Assembly: GCA_934693165.1 (NCBI GenBank)
Contig: CAKUUX010000025.1
Span: 1 to 7,347, forward strand
Direction of reading: 5' to 3'
Origin: an uncultured Candidatus Melainabacteria bacterium
GTDB taxonomy: Bacteria > Cyanobacteriota > Vampirovibrionia > Gastranaerophilales > Gastranaerophilaceae
Length of the DNA: 7,347 bases
Part shown: positions 6,344-7,347 of the stretch, piece after piece
Layout: each line of letters begins with the position of its first letter
How positions within the stretch are numbered: the first letter of the stretch is position 1
The notes under the pieces: generated by a model
The model's input: the letters and a program-made list of their open reading frames with translations, nothing else
What the model was told of the DNA's origin: nothing
Databases searched by the model: none
Translations under genes and position numbers: made by a program

Positions 6344-6426
6344 TATTTTATTTTCCTTTATCTTAACATGAATTCAAAAAAAATAGAAGAATAAATCTTA
6401 TAAATACTACATTTAAGTTAGATATT

Positions 6427-6460
6427 AAAAAAGACCCCTTGAAAACAAGAGGTCTTTTAA
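6427..6460 (-). terminator. Rho-independent terminator of tuf
   Basis: AAAAGACCCCTTG (6429-6441) and CAAGAGGTCTTTT (6446-6458) form a 13-bp stem around a 4-nt loop. The one imperfect position is a G-U wobble in minus-strand RNA and a C-A mismatch in plus-strand RNA, matching the tuf direction. A run of six T follows on the minus strand. It lies about 30 bases after the tuf stop. A small hairpin (ATACC at 6465-6469 with GGTAT at 6474-6478) lies between the stop and the terminator. Confidence 0.92.
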
Positions 6461-6489
6461 AATTATACCGAAGGGTATGATGTAATAGA

Positions 6490-7347
6490 CTATTCAATAA
6501 TTTTGTCTACAACACCAGCACCAACTGTACGTCCGCCTTCACGAATAGCGAATCTCATACCTTCTTCGATAGCAACTGGAGCGATTAATTCAACTTCCAT
6601 TACTACGTTATCACCAGGCATTACCATTTCGCCATCGAATTTGATTGAACCAGTTACGTCAGTTGTTCTGATATAGAATTGTGGTCTGTAACCAGGGAAG
6701 AATGGAGTGTGACGTCCACCTTCTTCTTTTTTCAATACGTAAACGTTAGCTGTGAATTTTGTGTGTGGGTGAATTGAACCAACTTTAGCCAATACTTGAC
6801 CACGTTGAATATCAGTTTTATCAACACCTCTTAATAAAGCACCGATGTTATCACCTGCTTGACCTTGATCAAGAGATTTTCTGAACATTTCAACACCTGT
6901 AACAGTTGTTTTTTTAGTTTCACCTAAACCAACGATTTCAACTTCGTCACCAACTTTTACGATACCACGTTCTACTCTACCAGTAGCAACTGTACCACGA
7001 CCAGTGATTGAGAATACGTCTTCAACTGGCATCAAGAATGGTTTATCTAAGTCACGAACAGGTTCTGGGAAGTATGAATCTAATGCATCCATTAATTCCC
7101 AAATTTTGTCAACCCATTTGTCTTCTCCACGTTTGATTGATGGATTAGCTTGAACTGCTTCTAAAGCTTTTAAAGCTGAACCGTGGATGAATGGAATGTT
7201 GTCACCATCGAATTCGTAAGAAGTTAATAATTCTCTAACTTCCATTTCTACTAATTCTAATAATTCTGGATCATCAACCATATCACATTTATTTAAGAAT
7301 ACTACTAAGTTTGGAACACCAACTTGTCTTGCAAGTAGGATGTGTTC
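6490..7347 (-). CDS. tuf: Translation elongation factor Tu, 5'-truncated by window edge
   Basis: GTPase that carries aminoacyl-tRNA to the ribosomal A site. The frame is open to the window end, so the ATG at 7281 is internal; 285 residues are visible, starting at the position of E. coli Glu117 (EHILLARQVGVPNLVVFLNKCDMVDD). The G4 motif NKCD is encoded at 7282-7293 and the G5 SAL motif, in GSALKAL, at about 7165-7185. Domain 2 begins near PFLMPVEDVFSITGRGTVAT, and domain 3 contains HTKFTANVYVLKKEEGGRHT. The protein ends in VGAGVVDKIIE and a TAG stop. Compared with E. coli there is an insertion of about 10 residues after GSALKALEA (NPSIKRGEDKW region) of the type I know from cyanobacterial and plastid EF-Tu. 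The upstream neighbour is outside the window; in many genomes tuf follows fusA. A strong terminator ends the transcript. Confidence 0.98.
   Translation of the reverse strand, partial: EHILLARQVGVPNLVVFLNKCDMVDDPELLELVEMEVRELLTSYEFDGDNIPFIHGSALKALEAVQANPSIKRGEDKWVDKIWELMDALDSYFPEPVRDLDKPFLMPVEDVFSITGRGTVATGRVERGIVKVGDEVEIVGLGETKKTTVTGVEMFRKSLDQGQAGDNIGALLRGVDKTDIQRGQVLAKVGSIHPHTKFTANVYVLKKEEGGRHTPFFPGYRPQFYIRTTDVTGSIKFDGEMVMPGDNVVMEVELIAPVAIEEGMRFAIREGGRTVGAGVVDKIIE

Noticed and set aside
6490..7281. A complete 263-residue EF-Tu-like protein starting at 7281
   Set aside because: The frame continues to the window edge with typical EF-Tu sequence including the NKCD motif; the Met is internal.

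Overview
The window is a low-GC, gene-dense bacterial chromosome segment. It uses the standard genetic code: Trp is TGG, and TGA serves as a stop for ligA. A single-chain pyruvate:ferredoxin oxidoreductase points to anaerobic, ferredoxin-based metabolism. The EF-Tu fragment carries the roughly 10-residue insertion (ANPSIKRGEDKWVDKIWELMD) that I associate with cyanobacterial and plastid EF-Tu and that E. coli lacks. Together with the low GC and PFOR, this suggests a non-photosynthetic relative of Cyanobacteria (Vampirovibrionia/Melainabacteria, for example gut Gastranaerophilales). That placement is inference at about even odds; another low-GC anaerobe is possible.

Layout. Bases 1-2196 (+) hold the C-terminal 731 residues of PFOR, followed by a strong intrinsic terminator. 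Bases 2277-5276 (+) look like one three-gene operon: ligA (NAD-dependent DNA ligase), a 90-residue two-helix membrane protein, and an exported SIMPL/DUF541 protein. The ligA promoter places the transcript start on or next to the ATG, so ligA is probably translated leaderless, while the two downstream genes have clear Shine-Dalgarno sites. Bases 5277-5560 contain no gene but are rich in inverted repeats: a REP-like element, a nested inverted repeat and a G-rich hairpin. A symmetric hairpin at 5561-5591 can terminate transcription from both sides.

The right-hand part is on the minus strand. An unrecognised acidic, Pro/Tyr-repeat, coiled-coil protein has its own promoter and an SD that places its start at 6281, not at the longest-ORF start 6317. 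Upstream of it, after another terminator, lies the C-terminal 285 residues of tuf (EF-Tu), cut by the window edge.

Most of the window is core housekeeping (central metabolism, DNA repair/replication, translation). I see no defence system, CRISPR array, transposase, tRNA or rRNA. The less ordinary parts are the unknown coiled-coil protein, the leaderless ligA, the small membrane protein tied to ligA, and the repeat-rich intergenic region.
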